Positions 42,385-52,940 of a DNA stretch of 64,000 nucleotides are shown one piece after another. The stretch is from NCBI GenBank assembly GCA_963662175.1, contig OY759219.1:29430908-29494907 (forward strand), in the 5' to 3' direction. The stretch's first letter is position 1, and every line of letters starts with the position of its first letter. The stretch comes from Aradus depressus (taxonomy: Eukaryota > Arthropoda > Insecta > Hemiptera > Aradidae). Below the pieces are notes generated by a model that saw only the letters and a program-made list of their open reading frames with translations, was not told the origin of the DNA and did not search any database. Both the position numbers and the translations under genes were made by a program.

Positions 42385-43040
42385 TCACAGGTTTGGGCTA
42401 AAAATCAATAGTTAATTTCAGAATCTACATACTGAGTGTTGTGTCGATACATTCATTACTTCCCTAGTTATTAGAGTTTTTATGTTAAGCCACCTGAGGG
42501 CACCGGTAGCTCAGTGGTATGCGTGCTTGTCTTCTGAGCTCAAGAGCATGGGTTCGAAACCCGACCGAGGCCCTTAGTTTATTTTGTCTGGAAGGTAAAA
42601 TAAACTTAAGCACGCCGTCCTTCGGATGGAACGTTAAGCGATGGTCTTAAGCCTGTACGAAGTCAGGTACTCGTTAAAGACCCCTACCCTAGGTGAATAA
42701 AAATTTAGGGTAGGCAAAATTTAGGACTCCCATAGTAGAGTCGGGCTCATGTCCACCAGAGTGACGAAAGAGCGTTCTGGTAGCAGGCGATATGACCTCA
42801 TAGTTAAAGCCCGGGCATGAGTCATAAAACCTAACCTAACCTATTAAGCCCCCTCCTAATAATTCTCTTCCCTTTGGCTGATTTGGCTAAAACTGAATTC
42901 TTCGTTCTTATGGGTTTCTGGATACACATATATAATTTTCTGTAGATTCATTCCATTTATCGGGAGTTATCGTGTTATCACACACTCATACAGACACACA
43001 TTTTTTTAAATTTATGGAATCAGGGGTTCGAAAACATGAT
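42385..43040 (+). repeat. Family R copy, split by SINE copy I
   Basis: 'gtgtcgatacattcattact' before and 'ccctttggctgatttggct' after the SINE join into one family R unit, ending 'cacacattttttt...ggaatcaggggttcg'. Confidence 0.7.
42496..42843 (+). mobile_element. Full-length tRNA-derived SINE (copy I), reference copy
   Basis: 348 bp between 11-bp repeats TTAAGCC(A/C)CCT (42485-42495, 42844-42854). A box TAGCTCAGTGG at 42507-42517 and B box GGTTCGAAACC at 42551-42561 form an RNA polymerase III promoter in a tRNA-like head. The body has no similarity to tRNA. The tail is AACCTAACCTAACCTA, i.e. CCTAA repeats, the insect telomere motif. It inserted into family R. Confidence 0.95.
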
Positions 43041-43183
43041 GATATCTCAACACAAATGAATTGGGAGAATAGTAAAGCAGTGGAAAATATATATTGTTAT
43101 ATTTCTTGGTGATAGGCAGATGTAGCGGACTAACTTGTTAAATAAGTAATTAGATTTATCAGTCCAACATATTTTTTTATTTT

Positions 43184-43220
43184 TACAACTAGTTTCGGCA
43201 ATTTGCCATCTTCAGGTGGT
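43184..43220 (-). ncRNA. Hammerhead-like motif, element D left arm
   Basis: Core CTGAAGA, stem GGCA...TGCC, GAAAC and ACTAGT are present, but stem I is reduced to about two pairs because of changes 3' of the motif. Confidence 0.5.
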
Positions 43221-43674
43221 GAATCTTACTAGAGAAGAGGTCAAGGGACACGTTCGAGTATCATCAGGGACCAGCTGGACACTCCGCCATTATAATGGTT
43301 GCAATGACTTGGGTTGGGCGCCATTAAAATTACCAGAGTATCTTAAAAAATTTAAATGACTGCACCATTTTTTGCTCTTTTCTCAGGGTTAAATAATCAT
43401 CTTAATCGAAGGTTCTTTTAAGGATCGTGTGATGAACAGAACATATAAAAGAGAAAATATTATATTTTTTCCTCAGAATTAACATTTAAATATCACACAT
43501 AAAAACATATAAAAATGAGTTGCGAGTAGCTATGGTTATACTTAATAACAATCACTGATCGTTCTTTATTGCGAATTTAACCTCTTTTTTATGTAAATTA
43601 GATAAAATAATAGTGTCCAGCTGGTCCCTGATGATACTCGAACGTGTCCCTTGACCTCTTCTCTAGTAAGATTC

Positions 43675-43713
43675 ACCACCTGAAGATGGCAAATTGTCGA
43701 AACTAGTTGTGGT
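43675..43713 (+). ncRNA. Hammerhead-like ribozyme motif, element D right arm
   Basis: Stem I ACCAC (43675-43679) pairs fully with GTGGT (43709-43713); core CTGAAGA; stem II GGCA...TGTC with one G-U pair; GAAA (43699-43702); palindromic ACTAGT stem III; T at 43708 as the cleavage base. This is the best stem I of the set. Confidence 0.62.
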
Positions 43714-43767
43714 AAAAATAAAAAAATATGTTGGACGGATAAATCTAATTACTTATTTATATATTGT

Positions 43768-44736
43768 AAACGTTTCCATCCTGCGCGGGAGTGTGTGTGA
43801 ATTACTTAATTATTAAAAATAAAATTAATGTCGGAAATTATTAAAATCGAAAATTTTTAATCGCGACTTCAATGAAAAATGCCTTGGATAGCTGAGTACA
43901 CTCCTCACGGGAAGAACGGTTACAAGTTCCTAATGTGTAGTTGTCACCAGTAATTAATAATAATTAATTACTGTTGTCAACTAGAAGAAGCATGAGTGGG
44001 GGGAAATGGAATGAATCAAACTTAGAACTGTAACATATTTATTTTTAAAAAAACATATAATATTTACAAAAAAAACAATTTAATATATAATTTTGGCCGT
44101 ATGTCTGAAGGACTTAATTATAACTTAACTACGACGTACCTCGATAATGATATCCCTGGTGATGAACGGTGCGATCGTCTTTATCTGGACATCCCGCAGA
44201 AATCATACAATCACATAGTTCTTGAAGATCTGGTTTCGAGGCCACACTGGAAGTTACATTTTTCACTGGCTTTACACCGTCCGAAATACACTATATCTCC
44301 ACTGACTAGTTCGATATGGCCTGAACGGCCCCAAGCACGAAGAAGGAGTTGATTTACTCACATATTTAAAACTCACTGTCAAATATAAAATAGAAAGATA
44401 AACTGACGAGAACTGAGCGGCTCCAACTCTGAACGAGAAATGATATCCACATATTTAAACTGTAAACAATATATTAACTGACGTGACCTTCCTGAAGGAG
44501 GAGAGAACGTTGACTGAAGCTTTTCCCGGGCACAACTCGGGGTGGGGAATGGATCCCGACATCTTATTAGTTGTTATTTTCAGCCAAATCCACCTCCAGC
44601 CAATCACCGATCACCGGTTGCATCAGCTTCTTCTAAGAATAGGGGAGCTCAGCCCTCCCTGGCCGTTCATACAACTCCGGAAATAAACAATTATCTTGCT
44701 TCCTTTCTTTCCTCTATATCCTTTGTTCTTGTTTTC
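43768..44736. other. Non-coding region with a possible decayed frame
   Basis: Contains the AT palindrome near 43,950-43,975 (AGTAATTAATAA...TTAATTACT). A short minus-strand frame around 44,130-44,270 is open but unrecognised. Sequence around 44,480-44,700 precedes a tandem array. No supported gene. Confidence 0.35.
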
Positions 44737-45047
44737 GCTCCTAGCGATCGCGATTCTCTCGCAGGCATCGCTAGTTCCGAGCATGTACTTCCAAACGAAA
44801 TTATCTTCAATTTAACTCCAAACAACCCACAATTCGCTCTTGTTTAGCTCCTAGCGATCGCGATTCTCTCGCAGGCATCACTAGTTCCGAGCATGTTCTT
44901 CTAAATAAAATCCTCTTCAAATTCAAATCCAAATGACCCATAATTCGCTCTTGTTTCGCTCCTTGCGATCGCGATTCACTCGCAGGCATCGCTAGTTCCG
45001 AGCATTAATCTTCTTAATAAAATCCTCTTTAATCAGCTCCAAGTGGC
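44737..45047. repeat. 110-bp tandem repeat, about three copies
   Basis: 'gctcctagcgatcgcgattc' at 44737, 44847 and 44958 (with one change), followed by 'tcgcaggcatc'. Units carry the palindrome GCGATCGC. Copy 1 starts within a short frame that is not a gene. Confidence 0.88.
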
Positions 45048-45164
45048 CTCGATTCGCTCGTAGTGTCTCTGGTCCTTGCTGTATATTAATGTTAATAATT
45101 GTCCATGGGTGGACATGCTACAATATATTGTTATACAATTTAGTATGAGGATTCAGAACTTCCT

Positions 45165-45425
45165 ATTCAACTATTGATTTTTAGTTTGATTGGTTTTGGT
45201 GGGAGAGCAGAAACTTAGTTGAATAATTTTTGCTGAGGAAGTACATTGCTGGTGATTCACCGATGGCTCTTTTGCTCTCCTTCTGAAATCAATAGTGTTC
45301 ATAGACACACACACAGAAAAAAATGTTCTTTTTTCATTTTTGGAATCACAAGGACGGAAAACGTTAAATTACACCGAAAATTCAACATTTTTGACCGATT
45401 ACATAACTCCCCTTATGCTTCGTAT
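45165..45425 (-). repeat. Family R fragments, both orientations
   Basis: 'gtacattgctggtgattcac' on the left is the reversed start of family R; 'tttttggaatcac' and 'gattacataactcccctta' on the right are its end in forward orientation. Confidence 0.5.
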
Positions 45426-45436
45426 AGTTATTTATT

Positions 45437-45719
45437 TATTATGACTCATGCCCGGGCTTTAACTACGAGGTCATATCGCCTACTTTCGTCACTCTGGTGG
45501 ACATGAGCCCGACTCTACTGTGGGAGTTCTAAATTTTGCCTACCCTAAATTTTTATTCACCTAGAATAGTGGAGTATCTGACATCGTACAGGCTCGGGAC
45601 CATATCTTAATGTCCCATCCGAAGAATGGCGTGCTTAAGTTTGTTTTACCTCCCAAATAAAATAAACTAAGGGGTCTATCTTTAGCTCAGTAAGCAAGCA
45701 CGCATACCACTGAACTACA
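45437..45719 (-). mobile_element. tRNA-derived SINE (copy J), deleted
   Basis: Minus-strand body with deletions at the 'accagagcgctc' and B-box regions; the head ends 'accactgaactacac'. Confidence 0.82.
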
Positions 45720-46139
45720 CACTTCTTCGTATATCTGGGACAAGTAACAGTTCATGATCATAGAAGCGTGGCTGGACGTGTTGGCCGGGTGAGCGAAGCG
45801 GGGAGAGGTGGGGACCCTAGTTTCAAAATGTAGTACCAATTGTACGAGTCTGATAGACCCAGGCCATTTCACAGAACCCTCTGTCTAGAATGCCCAGTCA
45901 AATCAATACTGAAATAGGAGCCCACATGTGTTTGTGAGGCCAGTCTAGCTATATCCCAGATACGAATGGACAATTGACTTCATGGCGTTCAGCCCTGTGT
46001 GGGCCCTGTATCAAAATTTGTTGGGGGGCCCTTTATCAAAAAATAAACAAAAACTCTCGCATAACCAAAATATATTTGAAAATAATAAAACCAACAATAC
46101 ATTTCAAAAAACTTTACAAAAAATATTCTTGTGGTTAAA
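45720..46139. other. Non-coding, probably interior of a decayed hAT element
   Basis: 'gtgggccctgtatcaaaattt' and 'gggggccctttatc' echo the right end of the hAT remnant. No clear left terminus was found. Confidence 0.35.
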
Positions 46140-46419
46140 TAGGTACTTTTCTTGCCTTTTTTCGGCGAACTTATTTATTATATCATCCATAGCTGAAGAA
46201 GATTTTAGTTTTTCAAGTTCTTCGTTTTCTATGGACAGTTTTGATAGATCCGATAGCCGTTCTTGTCCCATAGAAGTTGTAAGATAATTTTTAATATGTT
46301 TTAATTTAGAAATTTAGGCTTGGCTTTTATCAATATGACTATGGATAACATGTGGGGACCCCTCTAGCTTCGGGGCCCTGTATCATTGCTAGAACTGCTA
46401 CAGCGGTAGCTACGCCCCT
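46140..46419 (-). pseudogene. hAT transposase C-terminal remnant and right terminus
   Basis: The minus strand reads LTTSMGQERLSDLSKLSIEN, followed by an acidic run and 'IINKFAEKRQEK', the C-terminal dimerisation region of ZMYM/GTF2I-repeat-like hAT transposases. The end 'gtagctacgcccctg' (to 46419) matches the termini of the MITE at 11.46-12.04 kb, so this family may have mobilised that MITE. Confidence 0.72.
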
Positions 46420-46789
46420 GTCTAGAACCATGTTATCCTACAAGTAATTTTATTACTTTTTAGTTATTTTTTTTTTTTATTAATTAATTGATCGCCCCAT
46501 CGCCCCCTCTTGGAACCGCCACTAGTACAACCTGTAAAATAGTCACTACTCACTATACCAGCCATCATTTCATTGTAGTGAGATAACATACAGAAGGCTG
46601 CTAGTTCATGTGACCCCCCTTTTTAAAGCTCCCGGGAGGGGCTCCGGCAAAGTTTATTTCAAAAGCTCTGCATTAAAAGTTCCACAATTTTCTCAAAGTT
46701 TGAAGTTGAGCGTTGAGCTGAGATTTAGTTGGCAACAAGTTGTTCGTAATATATCATTTTTAGCAACCCTTAAAGAAAAAATTTGACGG
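46420..46789. other. Non-coding spacer
   Basis: No feature recognised apart from a T-run near 46,470. Confidence 0.4.
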
Positions 46790-47190
46790 TGAATCACCGG
46801 CAAAGTACTCTCTCTATTCTCCCTTTGAAATAATTTCACTGATTTGACTGAAAATCAATAGGTAGCTTACTCACGGACTTTTGGATCATCAAAATTTCAT
46901 TTTCATATATCGAAAGTTATTTTTGAGTTGGGCCACCATCCCTGATCCACCATTTCCCTTTGGCCGATTCATCTAGAAATTGAGAACTGTCCTTATGTGG
47001 TTCAGAATTTACATATAAAATTTTGTGTCTATAAATTTATTACTTCGCCTGTTGAGCCCCTCATATATAGGGATTATATCAGGAGTTCTCGTGGTCACAG
47101 ATACATACACAGACAGGAATTTAGTATTTAATTTTTGAAATCAGGGGTTAAGAACTCTAGAATTTTTGACCGACTTCCATCACCCTAAAC
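46790..47190 (+). repeat. Family R copy
   Basis: Begins 'cggtgaatcaccggcaa' and ends at 'cagacaggaatt...atcaggggttaag'. Internal units are degraded. Confidence 0.65.
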
Positions 47191-47736
47191 TTTTCTTAAT
47201 CAATCACTTTCCTCCACCGGGATGTTTGCCGCGCTGACACCATACTCATAGTGATATGACTGATGATCATTGAAAGTTCTGAAGATATAAATGTAGATAG
47301 CACATGACCTTTATTTCCATCTGAAGGGAGGAAAGAAATGCTAGTTATGGCCCTTGAGACACATCGTTTGGAATGCTGATTTCAACTGAATTTAAAAAAT
47401 TTAATTTATTTAAAATACTGGACTCAGGGCACAAGAAAAAATACACTCTTTGGATGGTACTTTGAGATACACATACTATTTACCTATACTTTTTACAGTT
47501 CATCAATTAATTTTTCGCTCTACCTTCAAAACTAACGATCGTTTAGGTTAAATATCTACATTTGAATTTCATAAGGACTTTTGAATTCTCATTCTAAACT
47601 TCGCGGACATAGAAATGGGGCATGATTCAATTTTCGCGAGAAGAAGATTTCGTTTCTTTGAACATTTTAATTTCTGTCTGGAACGTAACCCCCCTTGAAG
47701 CATAGAAAGATAGATTCAACATTCGCGAATTCGACA
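47191..47736. other. Non-coding spacer
   Basis: No gene or bounded element seen. Confidence 0.4.
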
Positions 47737-47738
47737 TA

Positions 47739-48588
47739 CGAGGTGTGTTCAAAAAGTAACGGGAATTTTGTAATTAAGCTGGTTGTATTAATCCGATTCG
47801 CGCGATTTTTTCGTTGTTGTGTTGGTAAACATGTCTGAAAAGTATCTGTACATTGTTAGCCAAACTGGATGTTTAGTCTGCTGTCAGTTGTCAAAGAAGT
47901 TACATGTGATTTGGTACGATCGGCAATTATACAAAATGGATCAGAGAATTTGCATTAAATTTTGCTATAAGAATGAAATAAAGTGCAGCAAAGTTTTGGA
48001 AATGTTAAGTATTGCTTTTGGTGAGTCTGCTATCAGTAAAACAAGGGTTTACGAGTGGTATAAAAGCTCGACAAGTTCGGTCGAATGTGAAGGTCATGCT
48101 CACTGTGTTTTTCGATTTTAACGGCATAGTACACCATGAGTCCTTGTCACAAGGTCAAACTATCAATTAGGAGTACTACCTACAAGTGCAACGCCGTTTG
48201 CGTGAAGCAATCCCAAAAAAACGCTCGAATTTGTAGCGAAACAATTCATGGATATTGCACCATGATAATGCACCTGCTCACACTTCATTGCTTGTTCGTG
48301 AATTTTTAGCCAAAAACAACAATGTAATGATGCCCCAGCCTCCATATTCGCCAGACATGGCTCCGTGTGACTTTTTTTATTCCCAACAATAAAGAGAACC
48401 TTAAAGAGCCGTCGTTTCACAAGCATAGATGTGATTAAATGAGCATCGCTGAGAGATATGCTATTCCAAAGATCGAGTTCCAGAAGTGTTTCGGGGATTG
48501 GAAGAAGCTGGCTAAGTGTATAATATATAATATCTAACGGGGACTATTTTAAAGGGGATAATTCCCCTCAATTTATGAACACACCTCA
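47739..48588 (+). mobile_element. Mariner transposon, internally deleted
   Basis: Inverted ends (C/T)GAGGTGTGTTCA lie between TA dinucleotides (47737-47738, 48589-48590). 850 bp versus about 1.3 kb for a full mariner. Confidence 0.9.
47832..48530 (+). pseudogene. Mariner transposase, broken
   Basis: From the ATG at 47832 the N-terminal helix-turn-helix half is readable (DQRICIKFCYKNE, then AISKTRVYEWYKS). A deletion follows, then a second frame gives SWILHHDNAPAHTSLLVREF and PQPPYSPDMAPCDFF. The deletion removes the first catalytic aspartate; the second (HDNAPAH) and third (D of MAPCDF) remain. Several stops make it inactive. Confidence 0.92.
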
Positions 48589-48772
48589 TATGCGCGGGTT
48601 TTGTGAAACCTAACCCCGCGAATATTGAGGGATTACAGTACATTCAATGTATCAGCAATTATTAGGATTTTTTAGTTCTGCCTCCCCCTTCCCTCTGGCC
48701 GATTAGCCTGAAAACCAATAGGTTTCGTACTAATGCGAGTCTGGACTCACATGTACAATTACGTGTTATTGT

Positions 48773-49584
48773 ATATACTATAAAGATGGCTGATGTGGTG
48801 AAAAGAGATTATTTCACAGGTTGTCAAATAAAATGTAGTCTGACCTCTCACATATTTTGATTAGTAGTAGCTAGTCGGCTTTCGAGGTTTCCCTCATCAT
48901 CGGGCAGTCTCTTAAAATAAAAATTTTAAATTAAATATTTTAGGTTAGGTTTTATGACTCATGCCCTCATGGCTTTTACTACGAGGTCATATCGCCTACT
49001 ACCAGAGCGCTCGTTCGTCACTTAGGTGGACATGAGCTCGACTCTACTGTGGGAGTCCTAAATTTTGCCTACCCTAAATTTTTATTCACCTAGGGCAGGG
49101 GTCTTTAACGAGTACCTGACATCGTACAGGTTCGGGACCATCGCTTAACGTCCGATCCGAAGGACGGCGTGCTTAAGTTTATTTTACCTCTCAGATAAAA
49201 TAAACTAAGGGCCTCGGTCGGGTTTCGAGCCCACGATCTTGAGCTCAGAAGACAAGCACTCATACCACTGAGCTACCGGCGCCCTCGTATAAAAATATTT
49301 TATAATAAAAATAAATAAATAAAACCATCTAAAAACTTTAATAATTTAAAATATCATGGATGGGGACAGACGAGTTATTCCTGTCCACCATCTGAGTCAC
49401 AACTCAGAGTTAATTGTTAAAGTTTTCAGATTGTTTTATTTATTTATTTTTATTATAAAATATTTCATTTTTCATTCATAATTTTTATTTCATCAGACCG
49501 CCTGATGATGAGGGAAACCTCGAAAGCCGGCTAACTACTACTAATAAAAATCTGTGAGAGGTCAGACATTTTATTTGACAATCT
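48773..49584. mobile_element. Hammerhead-motif element E, 10-bp target duplication, with nested SINE
   Basis: Direct repeats GTGTTATTGT at 48763-48772 and 49585-49594. Inverted arms ('caaataaaatgtagtctgac' and complement) each carry a hammerhead-like motif. The left, minus strand about 48,873-48,905, has CCGATGA (one core change). The right, from 49,502, has CTGATGA, GAGG-GAAA-CCTC, GAAA and palindromic AGCCGGCT. Stem I is not evident. Without the SINE the element is about 450 bp. Confidence 0.72.
48943..49292 (-). mobile_element. Full-length SINE (copy K) nested in element E
   Basis: Minus strand, flanked by AAATATTTTA (48933-48942, 49293-49302). Tail side 'ggttaggtttt'; intact head 'gagctaccggcgccctc' plus six extra bases. 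Confidence 0.9.
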
Positions 49585-49762
49585 GTGTTATTGTTGTTCG
49601 GGAATTAACGTGTTCACAAACACACAGACAGATATAATTTTTTATTTTTTTATTTTTGGAATCAGGCGTTTGTATAACATGAAAGTCTGATAAAAACTCG
49701 AATTTCTGGCAGATTACATAACTTCCCCTATACTTCGAACAGCTGGAATAAAGTAATCATTA

Positions 49763-49797
49763 ATTAAAAGTTTTAAGTTTAAAACTTTTAATTAATG
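49763..49797. repeat. AT-rich perfect palindrome
   Basis: TTAATTAAAAGTTTTAA...TTAAAACTTTTAATTAA can form a long hairpin or cruciform. No flanking duplication seen. Confidence 0.75.
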
Positions 49798-50460
49798 GTT
49801 ACTTTATTTCCGAAGATTGTTTACCAATTATAAACCTTAATTACCTATGAAATTTAAGAGCAATAGGAATTTCCTACAAAAAGTGATGAGGTTACCATAA
49901 CTAGCTTATAGAGAGCCGCCCCTTCCTAAGCCATAGTAAATACCACACAGTAATAAAACGGACTGATCCCATTTGTGTGTTTACTGGCACCCCCCATAGA
50001 AGTCATCATCCCAGATTTCAATTACGATTCCGCCTCAGTTATGTGTTAGTAAATATTATTTGGTAAAGTAAATATTTATCGTCCCATATACCATTCCGTC
50101 TCTATTTCTCTCTATATGAAATACATATTAGGTATAAATATATTGTGATGTATAAAAAAAAATACACACATTTAAATTATTAATATTAAAAAATTAATTA
50201 TATTTATTTTTCTATGAAAAGCAATTGAATTAGTAAATAAATTATAAGAATGCATTTTTTTGAAAAACAAATGAGTAAAAAAAACATGGCCATCAGCTGT
50301 TTTTGAATTTGTATGTGGAGTCAATGATGGAGACTGTCTGAGTGAAGATGTAGAGTGTTGTTCAGGCTTAAGATGTGATGAACTAAATAGAAGTGTATTA
50401 ACAATAAAAATGATGCACAAAGAAGGTAATGTTATTCATTTATATGTAATAGAGTAAAAT
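49798..50460. other. Non-coding spacer
   Basis: A minus-strand frame of 82 codons (50172-50420) shows no domain and looks like chance. Confidence 0.4.
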
Positions 50461-50733
50461 AGAGGCCCTAGTTTATTTTATCCGGGAGGTAAAATAAACT
50501 CAAGCACGCCGTCCTTCGGATGGGACGTTAAGCGATGGTCCCGAGCCTGAACGATGTCAGATACTCGTTAAAGACCCCAGCCCTAGGTGAATAAAAATTT
50601 AGGGTAGGCAAAATTTAGGACTCCCACAGTAAAGTCGGGCTCATGTCCACCAGAGGGACGAAAGAGCGCTCTGGCAGTAGGCGATATGACCTCGTAAAGC
50701 CTGGGCATGAATCATAAAACCTAACCTAACCTA
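50461..50733 (+). mobile_element. SINE (copy L), 5'-truncated, CCTAA tail
   Basis: Plus-strand body from 'aggccctagtttattttat' to 'aaaacctaacctaacctat'. The tRNA head is missing. Confidence 0.88.
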
Positions 50734-51629
50734 TGTACAAAATATGTATATCCAAAATAGGTATATAACATAAATTTGAAGAATGGGCAAAATATAAAAA
50801 CAGAAAAAAGATTGAAATAGTTCTAAGAATTTAGAAGAGTGAGGAAGGGGGGGGAGAGAGGAACTAACATACTATATATCACAATTTAATCAGAAAAAAT
50901 AAAATAATAAATCTCAATATTTATATAGTTAATAAACTAGGTATATAACTATAAACTTAAATATGATATAGTCCCCCCCCCCCCCCCCTCTCCTGCCACC
51001 CTCTATCATGACTTTTTTTAAATATTACCACCAGTCATATGTATCCTGTACCCTGGAGAATGCTCTAACCAGCGAAATATATTGTGTTTTTCATATAAAT
51101 ATAGTGGGATTTTTTTGACTCATTCTAAGTGTTTTATTCAGTAGTATTTACAATGAACTTCCACAAGATCTCTGGGGAAAATATCTCTAGATTGATGTAG
51201 TTTTGCAGTACCCCAAAGTTCCAGTAAGTTCAGGTTTGACGTATAATGTAAATCGTCATTTGTTGTTAGTAGTTAGTTTTGATTTTGGTCCAAGTAGTCG
51301 ACGTAACAGTCCTTATCTTTGATTCAGTTGGAGTCGTGCATGTGACTTGGTTGGAAGAAGGAACTATAGATAAAATATTTTCTTTTAAGTCCAAATAAAG
51401 TTCGTTTAGTTGTTTCAAAGTCCCGCTACCTGCCTGTGAATATAATAACTTGAGGAGCAGTTGCAGCTAATATGCAATAAGATAAAAGTTGAAATTGGGT
51501 TGTAAATAGGATTCTCCAAGGATGCATCCCCCTCGTTTTAATTAAATAAAAGGAGGTTCCTTAATTAGACAAGGATCCACTTGACACAGGTCAGTTCTTA
51601 TCTAAGCTCTAACCAGCACTGATGAAACT
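50734..51629. other. Non-coding spacer with poly-C run
   Basis: C16 run at about 50,973-50,988 after AT-rich sequence; no gene or element boundaries. Confidence 0.4.
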
Positions 51630-51900
51630 TTCCTCTACTTAGAGCCAGCTGAGGGGGAGCCTCCATTCTCAATTATAAGGCTGCCTTCTTGGAGGAGTGC
51701 CGATATAGCGACAATCCTTAGATTAAACGTTGCCTGGCAACACTGTTTCACTTTCTACCCTTTATAATGTAAATAAGCAGCTAATGTACACAAAGGGTAT
51801 TAAATACGTTATTTAACTCAAGAAAATTAATTAAAATACATTATATTAATAAATAAATAAGTTATAATTGAAAAATATCATGAATGTTACTTCTACAACA
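51630..51900 (+). repeat. Left copy of a ~270-bp direct repeat
   Basis: 'tacttagagccagctgaggg' through 'aagttataattgaaaaatat' is repeated at 52,660-52,940 with scattered changes (roughly one in eight bases by eye). The pair flanks a SINE and family R sequence. Confidence 0.85.
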
Positions 51901-51934
51901 AGGTCAAAGAAAGTCGTCAATGTACTTTCCCGTT

Positions 51935-52207
51935 TAAGTTATTGTGACTTAGGCACGAGCTTTAATTCCGAGGTCATATCGCCTACTACGAGAGAGTTAT
52001 TTTGTCGCTCTAGTGGACTTTACTACGGAAGTCCTAAATTGGAATTGGGTCTTTAACGAGAACCTGACGTACAGGCTCACGATCACGGAAGGACGGCGTG
52101 CTCAAGGTTTTTTTTTACCTCCTAGATAAAAATTCTAAAAGCATCGGCCAATTTCGAACCCGCGATCTTGAGCTTAGTAAGCAAACACGCTACCAGCGAC
52201 CTCCCGT
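51935..52207 (-). mobile_element. SINE (copy M), diverged subfamily
   Basis: Body reads 'gtgctcaaggttttttttta' instead of 'gtgcttaagtttattttacc', the variant shared with copies N, Q and S. The head has lost part of the A box. Confidence 0.78.
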
Positions 52208-52239
52208 TTAAGTTCCTTAAAATATTTATATGATTCAGA

Positions 52240-52640
52240 TTATCTATAAAGTATAGGTGAAGTTATGTCATCTGTCAGAAATTGTATGTTACGTTTTCAA
52301 CGCAATTTCATGTTTTCAGACAAAAAATTTAAAAAAAAAAATCTGTAAATCTGTGTTTATATGTGTGTGTGTTTGTGAATACGATAGATAACTCTAAATA
52401 AAATAAATTAATCAACAAGAAAGTTTGTATGTGTATCCAGAAACCGTTAAGGACGACACCTATTAATTTTCCGCGAAATCGGGAATGGGGATAAGAGGGC
52501 GGGTTAGAGAAACTATTGATTTTTAGCACAAACAGTCGATTGGTTTTGGAGGAACAACAGAAACATAATTGAGTAATATGGGCTGGGGAAGTACATTGCC
52601 GGTGATCCACCGACGAATTTTTTTTAACAGCTTCTCCCCT
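52240..52640 (-). repeat. Family R copy
   Basis: Runs from 'aagtataggtgaagttatgt' to 'gtacattgccggtgatccac', the full end-to-start extent of the family in reverse, without the central array. Confidence 0.65.
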
Positions 52641-52659
52641 CAAAGTTGAATATAGAAAC

Positions 52660-52940
52660 TTTTTTCTACTTAGAGCCAGCTGAAGGGGAGCCTCCATTGT
52701 CAATTATCTCGCTGGCGTCTTGGAGCAGCCGATATAGCGACACTCCTTAGATTAAATGCTGCCTGGCAACACTGTTTTACTTTCCATCCTTTATAATAAT
52801 TAACATAATAATGTAAATAAGCAGCTAATGTACACAAAGAGTTTTAAAATATTATTTAACTCAAGAAAATTGATTAAAAGACATTATATTAATAAATAAA
52901 TAAGTTATAATTGAAAAATACCATGAATGTTAATTCTATA
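52660..52940 (+). repeat. Right copy of the ~270-bp direct repeat
   Basis: See 51,630-51,900. A short extra 'aattaacataata' stretch distinguishes this copy. Confidence 0.85.

Larger units (their letters stand above)
43098..43757. mobile_element. Hammerhead-motif element D, inverted arms, 10-bp target duplication
   Basis: Direct repeats TATATATTGT at 43088-43097 and 43758-43767. Arms of ~140 bp (about 43,140-43,283 and 43,613-43,755) are inverted copies, each with a hammerhead-like motif facing outward. The centre (~330 bp) is non-coding. Confidence 0.78.
48610..49745 (+). repeat. Family R copy interrupted by hammerhead element E
   Basis: The left part ends '...acatgtacaattac' and the right part resumes 'gttcgggaattaacgtgttc', then runs to the 'gattacataacttcccctat' terminus near 49,735. 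This shows family R is older than element E, which is older than SINE K. Confidence 0.7.

Noticed and set aside
42507..42570. Possible tRNA gene (A and B boxes)
   Set aside because: The match ends after the B box, no anticodon arm or acceptor pairing could be completed, and the unit repeats around the window with a long tail, so it is a SINE head.
45884..46427. 8-bp target duplication TCTAGAA(T/C) around the hAT remnant
   Set aside because: The left copy is not followed by a hAT terminus, so the match is likely chance.
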